From: an uncultured Lachnospiraceae bacterium
GTDB taxonomy: Bacteria > Bacillota > Clostridia > Lachnospirales > Lachnospiraceae
Length of the DNA stretch: 32,244 nucleotides
Direction: 5' to 3'
NCBI GenBank assembly: GCA_947367855.1
Contig: CANBFE010000037.1
Location: 1-32,244 of the forward strand
A program made the translations under genes and the position numbers. Of the stretch, positions 17,642-25,841 are shown in pieces (within the stretch, counting starts at the first letter, position 1; each line of letters begins with the position of its first letter). The notes beneath the pieces are model-generated. The model ran no database searches. It saw nothing but the letters and a program-made list of their open reading frames with translations, and was not told the DNA's origin.

Positions 17642-18500
17642 GCGCTACCTCTACCAGATATTTTCCGTAGTTTGTCTTCATCAGAGGCTCTGCCAGCTTC
17701 AGCAGCTGTTCCCTGTCGATAAAGCCCCTCTTATAGGCGATCTCCTCAATGCAGGAAATGTAGAGTCCCTGCCTCTTCTGGAAAGCCGCCACAAAATCCG
17801 CAGCATCCAACAGGGCGTCATGATTCCCTGTATCCAGCCATGCAAATCCCCTGCCCAGAGTTTCCACATGGAGCGTTCCCCTCTCCAGATAGGCATTGTT
17901 TACACTGGTGATCTCCAGCTCTCCCCTGGCGGAAGGCTTAACACTCCTGGCAATTTCCACTACGTCATTGTCGTAGAAATACAGACCCGGCACCGCATAA
18001 TTGCTCTTTGGCTTCTCAGGCTTCTCCTCAATGGAAATCGCCCTGCCCGTTTCGTCAAACTCCACCACGCCGTACTCCCTGGGGTCCCGGACATAGTAGC
18101 CGAAAATCGTGGCTCCCTTCTCCCTGGCGGCCACGCTTTTCAGCACCCTGGAAAAGCTCTGCCCGTAGAAGATATTGTCCCCCAGTACCAATGCCACCCT
18201 GTCGCTGCCGATAAAATCAGCCCCGATAAGAAAGGCCTCCGCCAGTCCGTTGGGCGCCTTCTGCTCCGCATAGGAAATCTCCATCCCCAGCTGGTGCCCG
18301 TCCTTCAGCAGGCTCCGGAATACCGGAAGATCCCTTGGCGTGGAAATAATCAGAACCTCCCGGATGCCCGCCAGCATCAAAGTCGAAAGTGGATAATAAA
18401 TCATCGGTTTATCGTACACAGGCATAATCTGCTTGGAGATGGCCTCTGTCAGCGGATAAAGTCTGGTGCCGGATCCCCCTGCCAATATAATTCCTTTCAT
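17631..18500 (-). CDS. rfbA: Glucose-1-phosphate thymidylyltransferase
   Basis: A 289-residue nucleotidyltransferase (also RmlA) that joins dTTP and glucose-1-phosphate to give dTDP-glucose, the first step of the dTDP-rhamnose pathway. The start MKGIILAGGSGTRLYPLT carries the dNTP-binding loop, followed by KPMIYYPLSTLMLAG, VLGDNIFYG and the conserved LDTGNHDALLDA. The ATG at 18500 was chosen because a strong GGAGGAG site lies 7 bases upstream and the length then matches the family; an in-frame extension to 18587 would add 29 unconserved residues. rfbB lies upstream across a structured 130-base gap, and the GH25 gene overlaps the 3' end. Confidence 0.97.
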   Translation of the reverse strand: MKGIILAGGSGTRLYPLTEAISKQIMPVYDKPMIYYPLSTLMLAGIREVLIISTPRDLPVFRSLLKDGHQLGMEISYAEQKAPNGLAEAFLIGADFIGSDRVALVLGDNIFYGQSFSRVLKSVAAREKGATIFGYYVRDPREYGVVEFDETGRAISIEEKPEKPKSNYAVPGLYFYDNDVVEIARSVKPSARGELEITSVNNAYLERGTLHVETLGRGFAWLDTGNHDALLDAADFVAAFQKRQGLYISCIEEIAYKRGFIDREQLLKLAEPLMKTNYGKYLVEVAHGL

Positions 18501-18535
18501 TGCTACTCCTCCGTTTCTTTTTGTCCTGTAGCGAA

Positions 18536-18615
18536 AGAGGCTGCCGCAGCAGAAAAACATATACAGGATCCGGTTCCCGTCCTGCATGCAGATCCTTTCT
18601 TGCGGCAGCCCCTCT
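18536..18615. repeat. Structured spacer between rfbB and rfbA
   Basis: Arms AGAGG-CTGCCGCA (18536-18548) and TGCGGCAG-CC-CCTCT (18601-18615) pair with a two-base bulge. Inside, GGATC and GATCC near 18566-18571 and 18591-18595 can pair as a second stem. On the minus strand the outer stem is followed only by CTCTTTCG, too T-poor for a clear terminator. It begins 16 bases past the rfbB stop and ends before the rfbA ribosome site, so it could act as an RNA stability element or partial attenuator. Confidence 0.6.
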
Positions 18616-18630
18616 CAGGGTATGCAGTGC

Positions 18631-19713
18631 TTACTTTTCGTACATCTCCGTATAGTACCTCTGATAATCTCCGCTGGTCACATTTTTCATCCAGTCCTCA
18701 TGTTCGAAAAACCACTCAATCGTCTTTCTGATACCGTCTTTGAACATGGTCTCCGGATACCAGCCGATCTCTGCCTTGATCTTGTCCGGGGCAATGGCAT
18801 ATCTGCGGTCATGGCCCTTGCGGTCCTCCACATACTGGATGAGATCCGGGGTCACATTTGCCTTTCTGGGATCACCCTCCGGCAGCTTTTCCTGAAGCAC
18901 CTCCAGAATGGTATGGATGATTTCCAGATTCTGCTTCTCATTATGTCCGCCGATATTATAGGTCTCGAACAGACGCCCCTGCTCCTGTACCATGTCGATG
19001 GCCTTGGCATGATCCTCCACATACAGCCAGTCGCGTACATTCCTGCCGTCTCCGTATACAGGAAGCTTTTTGCCCTGAAGTGCATTATTGATCATCAGGG
19101 GAATCAGTTTTTCCGGGAACTGATAAGGCCCGTAATTGTTGGAACAGTTTGTAATGTTTGCCGGGAAGCGGTAGGTATCCATATAGGACTTCACCAGCAT
19201 GTCTGACGCTGCCTTGCTGGCAGAGTAAGGGCTGTGTGGATCATAGGGCGTGGTCTCGTAAAAAAATGCATTTTCATCCTCCGGAAGAGAGCCGTAAACC
19301 TCGTCCGTGGACACATGGAGGAATTTCTTTCCCTCCCGGAAACTCCCGTCCGGCAGCTCCCAGGCAGCCTTTGCGCAGTTCAGCATCACAGCCGTGCCCA
19401 GCACATTTGTCTGCACAAACACCTCTGGATTGCGAATGCTCCTGTCCACATGGCTCTCAGCCGCAAAGTGCACCACCCTGTCGATATCATTCTCCCGGAA
19501 AATCCCGGAAATGGCCTCCTTGTCACAGATATCCGCTTTCACAAAAGTATAATTTGGATTCCCCTCAATCTCCTTCAGATTCTCCAGGTTTCCGGCATAG
19601 GTCAGCAGATCCACATTGATGATGCGGATAGCCTCCCCGTATTTCCGGAACATATAATGGATATAATTGGAACCGATAAAACCTGCACCGCCTGTTACCA
19701 GATAAGTTCGCAT
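18631..19713 (-). CDS. rfbB: dTDP-glucose 4,6-dehydratase
   Basis: A 360-residue extended short-chain dehydrogenase (also RmlB) that turns dTDP-glucose into dTDP-4-keto-6-deoxy-glucose using bound NAD. The Rossmann loop TGGAGFIG is at 7-14. The catalytic Thr136-Asp137-Glu138 lies in HVSTDEVYG, and the Tyr163-x-x-x-Lys167 pair lies in SPYSASK. Other family segments such as HFAAESHVDRSI, NNYGPYQFPEKLIP and GDGRNVRDWLYVEDH are intact. Length is typical. AGGAGAG precedes the ATG. It follows the GT-C gene by 63 AT-rich bases in which I could not support a promoter, so it is probably read from the promoter at 21687-21715. Confidence 0.97.
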   Translation of the reverse strand: MRTYLVTGGAGFIGSNYIHYMFRKYGEAIRIINVDLLTYAGNLENLKEIEGNPNYTFVKADICDKEAISGIFRENDIDRVVHFAAESHVDRSIRNPEVFVQTNVLGTAVMLNCAKAAWELPDGSFREGKKFLHVSTDEVYGSLPEDENAFFYETTPYDPHSPYSASKAASDMLVKSYMDTYRFPANITNCSNNYGPYQFPEKLIPLMINNALQGKKLPVYGDGRNVRDWLYVEDHAKAIDMVQEQGRLFETYNIGGHNEKQNLEIIHTILEVLQEKLPEGDPRKANVTPDLIQYVEDRKGHDRRYAIAPDKIKAEIGWYPETMFKDGIRKTIEWFFEHEDWMKNVTSGDYQRYYTEMYEK

Positions 19714-19776
19714 TTTTTCTCTCCTGTCTTTATAATATTTATTATTAGTATAACTTAAAAAAACCGTTCCATTCCC

Positions 19777-21642
19777 TTATTTTCCGGGTTCAGCACTCTG
19801 CATCCTCTCAAAACGATACAGAGTGAAGGGATATTTTCCAAGCTGCTGCTCCCCGTAGTTGGCCGTGATCACATATCCCATATCTTCAATGATCTCCCTG
19901 TCTCCCTCGTTCAGTAACCCGGGGGAGAAATACCACACATCATCCTTTGTGGCCTCCCGGAAAGAGCCGTTTACAATATCCGCTCCCTGATAGTAATAAT
20001 CCAGAACCGTCCATCCGATATGCTGGATGCCGTTGCTCACGAACTGGGTGTCCTCACCGGGTTCCCCGATAATGGAAAGCGTCTGCGCCGTCCCGGCATC
20101 CTCACTTTTTACCAGGGCCTTGTAATTTTTAAAATTACCCATTCCCTGCAGGACAAGAACCGCCAGAATCAGCACCAACACACACTTCCCTGCCCCTGCA
20201 ACCCACTTCCGGCCGCAGGCCTTCCCGGTTTCCTCCAGACGCCGCAGCATACGCCCGGACCCTGCTGCCAGCAAAATAGCCGTTACGGCGCAGAGCGGAT
20301 ACAGATACCTGCCCGTCACAAGGGGACGCATGAAAACACTGATGCCGTATGCAAAAAGCAATGTCCCGGCTATGGTCACAATCCCCACCGCACAGGTATA
20401 TGTCTCGCCGGACCACTTCCCTGCAGAGGGTGTGGTCACATGAACCGTGAGAATCCCCGCCTCCTTTTTCGCCCTGAATAAGGAAGATTCGGTGAGAAAC
20501 AGCCCTCCTGCAAACAGGACCAGAAGCGGCAGAATAATCCTGTACATACCTGCCCCGCAGCCTATCATGGTAAGACTGGACTGCAGGCCTTCTATCTCCG
20601 TCATCCACCAGCTGCCGCTGACATGTCTGGTGGCGCGCAGCACCTGGCCCAGCCAGGGCGCATAGGCTGCCGCAAACACTGCCACGGACACCACGCCCTT
20701 GATCCAGATCCTGCCGCGGTACCGCAGATACGCCGCAACACATGCCGCAGCCATCATAATGCTCACCGCCACCAATGCGTAATAATGGGAATAAGCGGCC
20801 ACACATGCCCAGAAGACCATGCCGATCCAGCCTGCCGCCCTGCTTCCCTCCAGGATTCTTCCCACGCAGTAATAGCACCCGGCCATTCCCAGGAAAGCCA
20901 GGGCATACATCCGTATCTCCATGTTATATTCCAGACAGGGAGCCGAAAGTCCCGATATCACGACAAAGAAAGCAGCCGGTATATTTCCGTACCTTTTCCG
21001 CAGCCAGACCACAGCCAACACAAGGCCCACGCAGAAAGGGACAAAGGATGCAAAATGATATACCGGCACGGTATAGCCAAAAAGCTCCGCAAATCCTTTC
21101 AGCCACAGAAAATGCAGCGGCGGATGATTCTCCTGCAGAGTGAGAATCTGAAAAATGCCGTCAAGCCCGTTGCGAATGGCATTGCAGGTATAGGCCTCGT
21201 CTCCCCATACCACATTGTCGTTCATCAGGGTGGCATTCATTCCTGCCACAAATACAGCCAGCGCAGGCAGCGCCGCCGGAAACACGATTCTGCTGCAGAT
21301 CCTTCCTCCCAGGGAGTTCCTGTACCCCTTCCAGTCCACAGCCAGCTTTACCTTTCCCGTGTTCCAGACCCATTCCGCCCCGCTGATCAATGCAGCCGCA
21401 ACTGCCTGAAGAAACAAATACTTCAGCACAAACCCGGGCGATCTGTCCATTTTCTCCGCAAAGGAAGTGCCCTCATCGCACAGCACAACCATCGCAATAC
21501 TGGTAAACAGGGTGCACAGCAGGATATAGACCGCATAGCGCCCTCCTGCCTGCATCGCCGTCAGCTGCTTTTCCTTATTATACAGCTTCCAGATAAGCAA
21601 TGGTATCACCGGCATGATAAATCCTAATATAACAGCCTGCAT
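19777..21642 (-). CDS. GT-C fold membrane glycosyltransferase (ArnT/GT39-like)
   Basis: A 621-residue integral membrane protein with roughly a dozen hydrophobic segments and a C-terminal extracytoplasmic part of about 130 residues. The first outer loop has VVWGDEAYTCNAIRNG, with the acidic pair that marks GT-C enzymes, followed by QENHPPLHFLWLKGF, a motif shared by GT39/ArnT-like proteins. Such enzymes use polyprenyl-phosphate sugars and act on the outer face of the membrane. It is the first gene of the polysaccharide operon. A sensible role is adding a side-chain sugar to the exported glycan, as GT-C enzymes do in streptococcal rhamnans. No gene for a polyprenyl-phosphate sugar synthase is seen here. 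AAGGAGAAC precedes the ATG. Confidence 0.85.
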   Translation of the reverse strand: MQAVILGFIMPVIPLLIWKLYNKEKQLTAMQAGGRYAVYILLCTLFTSIAMVVLCDEGTSFAEKMDRSPGFVLKYLFLQAVAAALISGAEWVWNTGKVKLAVDWKGYRNSLGGRICSRIVFPAALPALAVFVAGMNATLMNDNVVWGDEAYTCNAIRNGLDGIFQILTLQENHPPLHFLWLKGFAELFGYTVPVYHFASFVPFCVGLVLAVVWLRKRYGNIPAAFFVVISGLSAPCLEYNMEIRMYALAFLGMAGCYYCVGRILEGSRAAGWIGMVFWACVAAYSHYYALVAVSIMMAAACVAAYLRYRGRIWIKGVVSVAVFAAAYAPWLGQVLRATRHVSGSWWMTEIEGLQSSLTMIGCGAGMYRIILPLLVLFAGGLFLTESSLFRAKKEAGILTVHVTTPSAGKWSGETYTCAVGIVTIAGTLLFAYGISVFMRPLVTGRYLYPLCAVTAILLAAGSGRMLRRLEETGKACGRKWVAGAGKCVLVLILAVLVLQGMGNFKNYKALVKSEDAGTAQTLSIIGEPGEDTQFVSNGIQHIGWTVLDYYYQGADIVNGSFREATKDDVWYFSPGLLNEGDREIIEDMGYVITANYGEQQLGKYPFTLYRFERMQSAEPGK

Positions 21643-21686
21643 TTTATCTGTTCTCCTTTATCCCGGAAAATCTACCGGACTTATTC

Positions 21687-21715
21687 ATTATACTGATTCT
21701 GACAAAATATGTCAA
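21687..21715 (-). promoter_or_regulatory. Perfect sigma-A promoter of the polysaccharide operon
   Basis: TTGACA (21710-21715) and TATAAT (21687-21692) are separated by exactly 17 bases on the minus strand. It lies about 45 bases before the first gene of the operon. The run of same-strand, closely spaced or overlapping genes from 21642 down to 6408 has no convincing internal terminator, so this promoter may drive all eleven genes. Confidence 0.92.
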
Positions 21716-21720
21716 CCGAC

Positions 21721-21746
21721 CAGAGCTGACTCTGTATATCAGAGCT
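21721..21746. promoter_or_regulatory. Possible operator next to the polysaccharide promoter
   Basis: CAGAG-ctga-CTCTG (21721-21734) is a perfect small inverted repeat five bases upstream of the -35 box. CAGAGCT occurs at 21721-21727 and again at 21740-21746, a 19-base period (about two helix turns). This is compatible with a regulator dimer site, but the repeats are short. Confidence 0.35.
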
Positions 21747-21828
21747 AATCTCCTGTTACGTTTCACTCCGTCCACAGCAACAGATGCACACATACCTGCG
21801 TCACATAGATATTATACCTCCACACAAC

Positions 21829-21878
21829 AAAAATGTCGAGAGTTACGGAAATTTGTACATTACCCATAACGCTCGACA
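21829..21878 (-). terminator. Rho-independent terminator of the FtsX-ABC operon
   Basis: A 12-bp stem with one mismatch (TGTCGAGAGTTA at 21834-21845 with TAACGCTCGACA at 21867-21878) is followed directly on the minus strand by TTTTT (21829-21833). It lies 39 bases past the ABC ATPase stop and isolates that operon from the polysaccharide promoter. Confidence 0.85.
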
Positions 21879-21916
21879 GAAATGCCTTTTTTATGTTAGA
21901 TTATCTTTCCTTTTTA

Positions 21917-22579
21917 CTATAAGGAAAAGCTTCCGTCCCCCATCCGAATAACAACATCGGAGCGCTCCGCTACCGCCATATCATGGGTAATGATAATCAC
22001 GGTGCAGCCATCATCATGAGCCAGGCTGCAGAAAATATCTACAATATTCCCGGAATTGGCCGAATCCAGATTTCCCGTAGGCTCGTCCGCAAGAATAATC
22101 TTACACCCCTGGGCAAGAGTCCGCGCGATGGCCACCCGCTGCTGCTCGCCTCCCGAAAGCTGTCTGGGAAAACGCCTGTCATAGGACTCCGGCAATTCTA
22201 CCCTGGCCCTTGCCTCCCTGGAAGCGGCTATGGCTTCCTTTTTCGGCATCTTTTTCAGGCTTAAGGGATACCGGATATTCTCCTGTACCGTGAGCAGAGG
22301 GAACAGGTTGTAATTCTGATAGATTACCGACACCACATCCCTGCGCATCCGGTTCCTGTCCCAGTCCTTGGTGGATTTGCCGTCCACAACAATCTCCCCC
22401 TCCACAGGCAGGTCCAGGCCTGCCATCAGGGAAAGCAGCGTTGTCTTTCCGGAACCGGACTTGCCAATGATCGTATATACCTTACCCCCGCTAAAATCAT
22501 AAGAGACATCATTTACTGCCCTGACGGTCTGATACTTTCCCTGATAGCTGTAGGAAACCGACTTCAATGTGATACCCAT
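21917..22579 (-). CDS. ABC transporter ATPase (MacB/LolD-type)
   Basis: A 220-residue ATP-binding protein that powers the two FtsX-type permeases upstream. Walker A GKSGSGKTT, signature LSGGEQQRVAIA, Walker B IILADEPTGNLDS and the switch IITHDMAVAE are all intact. The DEPTGNLDSANSG form is typical of the mechanotransmission family (MacB, LolD, FtsE, bacitracin exporters). The gene begins one base after the preceding permease stops, with GGGAGGAAG as ribosome site, so it is tightly coupled. It is the last gene before the terminator at 21829-21878. Confidence 0.95.
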   Translation of the reverse strand: MGITLKSVSYSYQGKYQTVRAVNDVSYDFSGGKVYTIIGKSGSGKTTLLSLMAGLDLPVEGEIVVDGKSTKDWDRNRMRRDVVSVIYQNYNLFPLLTVQENIRYPLSLKKMPKKEAIAASREARARVELPESYDRRFPRQLSGGEQQRVAIARTLAQGCKIILADEPTGNLDSANSGNIVDIFCSLAHDDGCTVIIITHDMAVAERSDVVIRMGDGSFSL

Positions 22580-22580
22580 C

Positions 22581-23759
22581 TCATTCTTCCTCCCTCATAA
22601 CGGTTAGCAGATTTTTCCGAAGATAAATCCAGAGCATAACGGAAAGCCCCGCCAGATAAAAAACGGCAAACAGGCAAAGCTGATACGGCGGCTGCCATCG
22701 GAAAACCGCTCCTCCCGCAGCTATGCCGGAAACCACGCACAAAGCCTGTTCCATGGCATAAGACCCGTAAATGCCCCGGTTTGTCGTTCCCAGAGTCCGA
22801 AGCAGGGCAATCTCATGCTTCCTGCTGCGGATGGTCAAAAATCCCACAACCGCACCGGCGCAGGCAGATAAGGCAAATATGGAAGCAGCCGCAATCCTGT
22901 TTACCGCCATACTGTTTTTCAGATCCTGCTGCGCCTTTTCCAGCCAGGCGTCATTGATATCCAGGGCGAGATAAAATCCTTCGCTTTCGTACACGCCGGA
23001 CAGCCTGGCATCCGGAACGGCAAACCATTGCCCCGCCCTTTCCCGAAGCCTCTCCAGATCCCCATTGTCTTTCAGCGTTGCAGACAGGGAATCCGCGATT
23101 GCACCCCGCATGGCGTTTTGGCAGATCTCCAGGTAGGCCTCCCATGGGCAGTAAATCGTCTTTTCCGCTTCTCCCGCATATGTGCCCGCGATCTCAAGCT
23201 CCACGTCATACTCCCTTCCCCACAAGTCTCCCGCCTCTAAATGGATCGCGAAGGAATCCTCCGGGAATTCCCTGTCCCTGAGTTCCTTCATCAGTTCCTC
23301 GGAAACCAGGCACTTCAGTTCTTTCCCTGCAAAGACCCAGTCCCCCGCGCCCTCGTTCCAGAATATGGCGCATCCGTTCTCCGGCCAAAGATTGGGATCC
23401 GCCTGAAGCGCAGTAATTCCCGCAAGCGTAAATTCCCTTCCCTCCCAACTAAACTGCAGGGAACCCCTGATCTGTACGTCCCCCAGGAGATCGGCAAGCC
23501 CGTCAGGGCCGGATCCCGTGCCTTCCGTAAACAGGGCATGGATCTGGGGCGGGATATTCAGGTAATTGGACTGTTCCCCGGTCAGGTTTGTAACCGTGCA
23601 GGACACCCTGATCTGCCGGTAAATTTCATCATAATGGCTCTGGGCGGAAAGAAGCCCCCTTTGCAGGCTGCCAAGCGCCAACGCAATCAGTCCGGAAAAC
23701 AGAAAGACCGCCGCTGTGAAAAGAGGACTCCGCCTGCAACGTATCCATGTATAACCCAT
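22581..23759 (-). CDS. FtsX-like ABC permease, smaller subunit
   Basis: A 392-residue permease: one N-terminal membrane segment (about 12-32), an extracytoplasmic domain of about 240 residues, then three further segments. The stretch between the first two of these, SRKHEIALLRTLGTTNRGIYGSYAMEQAL, is the characteristic cytoplasmic loop of FtsX/MacB permeases. It starts 12 bases after the larger permease ends, with a CGAGGAAC site. It probably forms a heterodimer with that protein over the ATPase encoded just downstream. Substrate unknown. Confidence 0.87.
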   Translation of the reverse strand: MGYTWIRCRRSPLFTAAVFLFSGLIALALGSLQRGLLSAQSHYDEIYRQIRVSCTVTNLTGEQSNYLNIPPQIHALFTEGTGSGPDGLADLLGDVQIRGSLQFSWEGREFTLAGITALQADPNLWPENGCAIFWNEGAGDWVFAGKELKCLVSEELMKELRDREFPEDSFAIHLEAGDLWGREYDVELEIAGTYAGEAEKTIYCPWEAYLEICQNAMRGAIADSLSATLKDNGDLERLRERAGQWFAVPDARLSGVYESEGFYLALDINDAWLEKAQQDLKNSMAVNRIAAASIFALSACAGAVVGFLTIRSRKHEIALLRTLGTTNRGIYGSYAMEQALCVVSGIAAGGAVFRWQPPYQLCLFAVFYLAGLSVMLWIYLRKNLLTVMREEE

Positions 23760-23771
23760 AGCTGTTCCTCG

Positions 23772-25799
23772 CTACTTTCTCTTCTTCAAACCCTTTTCCC
23801 CGGTCAGGGCCAAGGCTGCCGCCAGTAACGCTGCCAACGCCAATACCAGAAAAACTGCCACGAAAGCCGCCGCCATAACCATCGTATTGGCTTCCAGGGG
23901 GATTGCCACGCTTACCGATTCCATCAGCCGGGCCGTCACCTGCTTCCAGGCCAGCCCGCCGCAGATCCCGCCAAGGACGGCTCCCGGAACCAGGATACAG
24001 GCGGAGCTTCCAAAGATATACCGGATCCTTTCCCGCCTGTGGGCGCCAATGGCATTCATCAGCCCCACCGTCCGCCCCTGCTGCAGCGGGAACAGGATCA
24101 GGAACAATGCCATAACCGCCCCTGCCGCGGCAACCCCGATCCAAAGGGCGCCTGCCGAGACCGACTGGTATTCTTCCAACGCGGAAGCGATCTGGCTGTA
24201 TCCCTGGTCTATGCAGATGTACAGATCTGGATAACCTGCTTCTTCCTGCAGCTGTTCAAATTCTTCCTTCTTTCCGTTTTGGAGCAGCATGGAATAGTAG
24301 ACTCCCGAGTTGCGCATCATCATTTCACAGGAGACAGAAGACTTGGGCACAAAAATCGTATTGGGCGTAAAGCCGTAAGGATCCATGCTGTTCTGCCATG
24401 CGTTGTCCTGCCGGTACAGCCCTACAATCCGGTAGCCTTCCGTCTCCGTCAGGAAGCCCGCGCTTCTGGAATAGATTGCTGCGCTTGGAAAGGAGGTGGA
24501 CAGCATATTTGTGCGCTGCGCCTGGATATTATAATCATAGGCATAGTAGCGCATGTCAATGATATCCCCTGTCTTCAGGCCATTGGACTCCGCCAGGGAC
24601 TGGGACAGGATACAGACCCGGCTCCCGTCCCTTCGTTCCTGCTCCGTAAAGTCCCGGCCTTCCACAATACGGGCCTGCTCTCTGGCGAACGCCGCCTGCT
24701 GTCCCGGCTTTTCCACCGCCAGTACCGGGAAGCCGTGGTTGGTGATCTCCATTTCCTCCAGGACCTGCCGCCAAAGGAAGCCCTCTTCGGATGCCAGATA
24801 TTCCTCCGCCCCGCCCTTCAGCTTTGCCATAGTTGGGACGCAGTAGTCCGGAACATATGCTTCCGATGGGACAAGATCAATCTTGGTTGCTCCGTCCAGA
24901 TCCGGAATCCTCTGGTAATGATTTCTTTTTTCCTGGGAAACAATAAATTCCCCATTCCCATCCGGGGCGTGTGAAGCAAGGGAACTATAATCGCAGACTG
25001 TCATGAAGCAGTCCACCTTCTCGTCAAACCCTTCCTCCGACAGCCCGGTGCCCAACAGTTCCGCAAAGTTCTCCCCAAAAGCCTGGTATAACTCCCGCTT
25101 CTCTTTTCCCCTGACATCGGAATAGTCCATCCCATAGACCAGATAGCGCCCGCCCTCCTCCAACTGCAGGGCTTCCAACGCATCCTCGTCACAGGCCCTG
25201 ACAATCAGCGCAATGGTTTTCCCCTCCGGGGACGCAAAGCCCTGCTCCAGTCCGACAGCCCGGTCTATGATCCCTGTGCAGAACCACGAAACACTATATC
25301 GTATCTCTATTTCATCCGAATCATTAGATGAATAACGGATAATGTCGCCCTCATATGGAAGCCTTCCCACCCCGGTCAACGTCACCTCAAGGACAGCGCA
25401 GCGATAGGGAATCCCGTCGCTGTAGCCTTCCAGTAACTCCCCCTCATCATGCCGGGAGAAATTATCCGGCGCCATCTCCGGGATATAAGCAGAAAGCCCT
25501 CCGGCGTATGCTTCTCCCCTGACCAAATCGGGGTGGGTGCGGATCACCTCCGCCACCCACCCCTGATATTCTTCCGGTAATGATGTATAACGCATTCTTA
25601 CACTCCCCTGTTGCTTATAGAAATAATCCTCCGCAGGCAGGGCAAGGGTATCATACCTGTCATCCAGATTTGCACGAGTCAGGGTTGTCGCATAATACTG
25701 CCCCCCGCCAATCACAAGGATTGCCGCCGCAAGGACACATAAGACAAGACCCGAGAGACTTTTCCACGGCTGACGAACCATCTGTACAATCGCTCTCAT
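23772..25799 (-). CDS. FtsX-like ABC permease, larger subunit
   Basis: A 675-residue permease with one N-terminal membrane segment (about 14-34), a very large extracytoplasmic region of about 520 residues, and three C-terminal segments. The loop TVGLMNAIGAHRRERIRYIF in the C-terminal part is the FtsX-type cytoplasmic loop. The ATG at 25799 is preceded by GGGGGA at short spacing; a TTG at 25811 could add four residues. It lies 42 bases after the small secreted-protein gene and before the second permease. The large outer domain suggests mechanical handling of an envelope substrate or peptide rather than simple ion transport. Confidence 0.87.
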   Translation of the reverse strand: MRAIVQMVRQPWKSLSGLVLCVLAAAILVIGGGQYYATTLTRANLDDRYDTLALPAEDYFYKQQGSVRMRYTSLPEEYQGWVAEVIRTHPDLVRGEAYAGGLSAYIPEMAPDNFSRHDEGELLEGYSDGIPYRCAVLEVTLTGVGRLPYEGDIIRYSSNDSDEIEIRYSVSWFCTGIIDRAVGLEQGFASPEGKTIALIVRACDEDALEALQLEEGGRYLVYGMDYSDVRGKEKRELYQAFGENFAELLGTGLSEEGFDEKVDCFMTVCDYSSLASHAPDGNGEFIVSQEKRNHYQRIPDLDGATKIDLVPSEAYVPDYCVPTMAKLKGGAEEYLASEEGFLWRQVLEEMEITNHGFPVLAVEKPGQQAAFAREQARIVEGRDFTEQERRDGSRVCILSQSLAESNGLKTGDIIDMRYYAYDYNIQAQRTNMLSTSFPSAAIYSRSAGFLTETEGYRIVGLYRQDNAWQNSMDPYGFTPNTIFVPKSSVSCEMMMRNSGVYYSMLLQNGKKEEFEQLQEEAGYPDLYICIDQGYSQIASALEEYQSVSAGALWIGVAAAGAVMALFLILFPLQQGRTVGLMNAIGAHRRERIRYIFGSSACILVPGAVLGGICGGLAWKQVTARLMESVSVAIPLEANTMVMAAAFVAVFLVLALAALLAAALALTGEKGLKKRK

Positions 25800-25841
25800 A
25801 AAATCCCCCAATGCTTATCAGCGCCCTGAGAGGCGCCGTTC

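Noticed and set aside
18501..18587. N-terminal extension of RfbA to 18587
   Set aside because: The extra 29 residues are unconserved and a strong GGAGGAG site sits 7 bases before the ATG at 18500.
19714..19776. Separate promoter before rfbB
   Set aside because: The gap has AT-rich -10-like hexamers (TATACT, TATTAT) but no acceptable -35 box at 16-18 bases.
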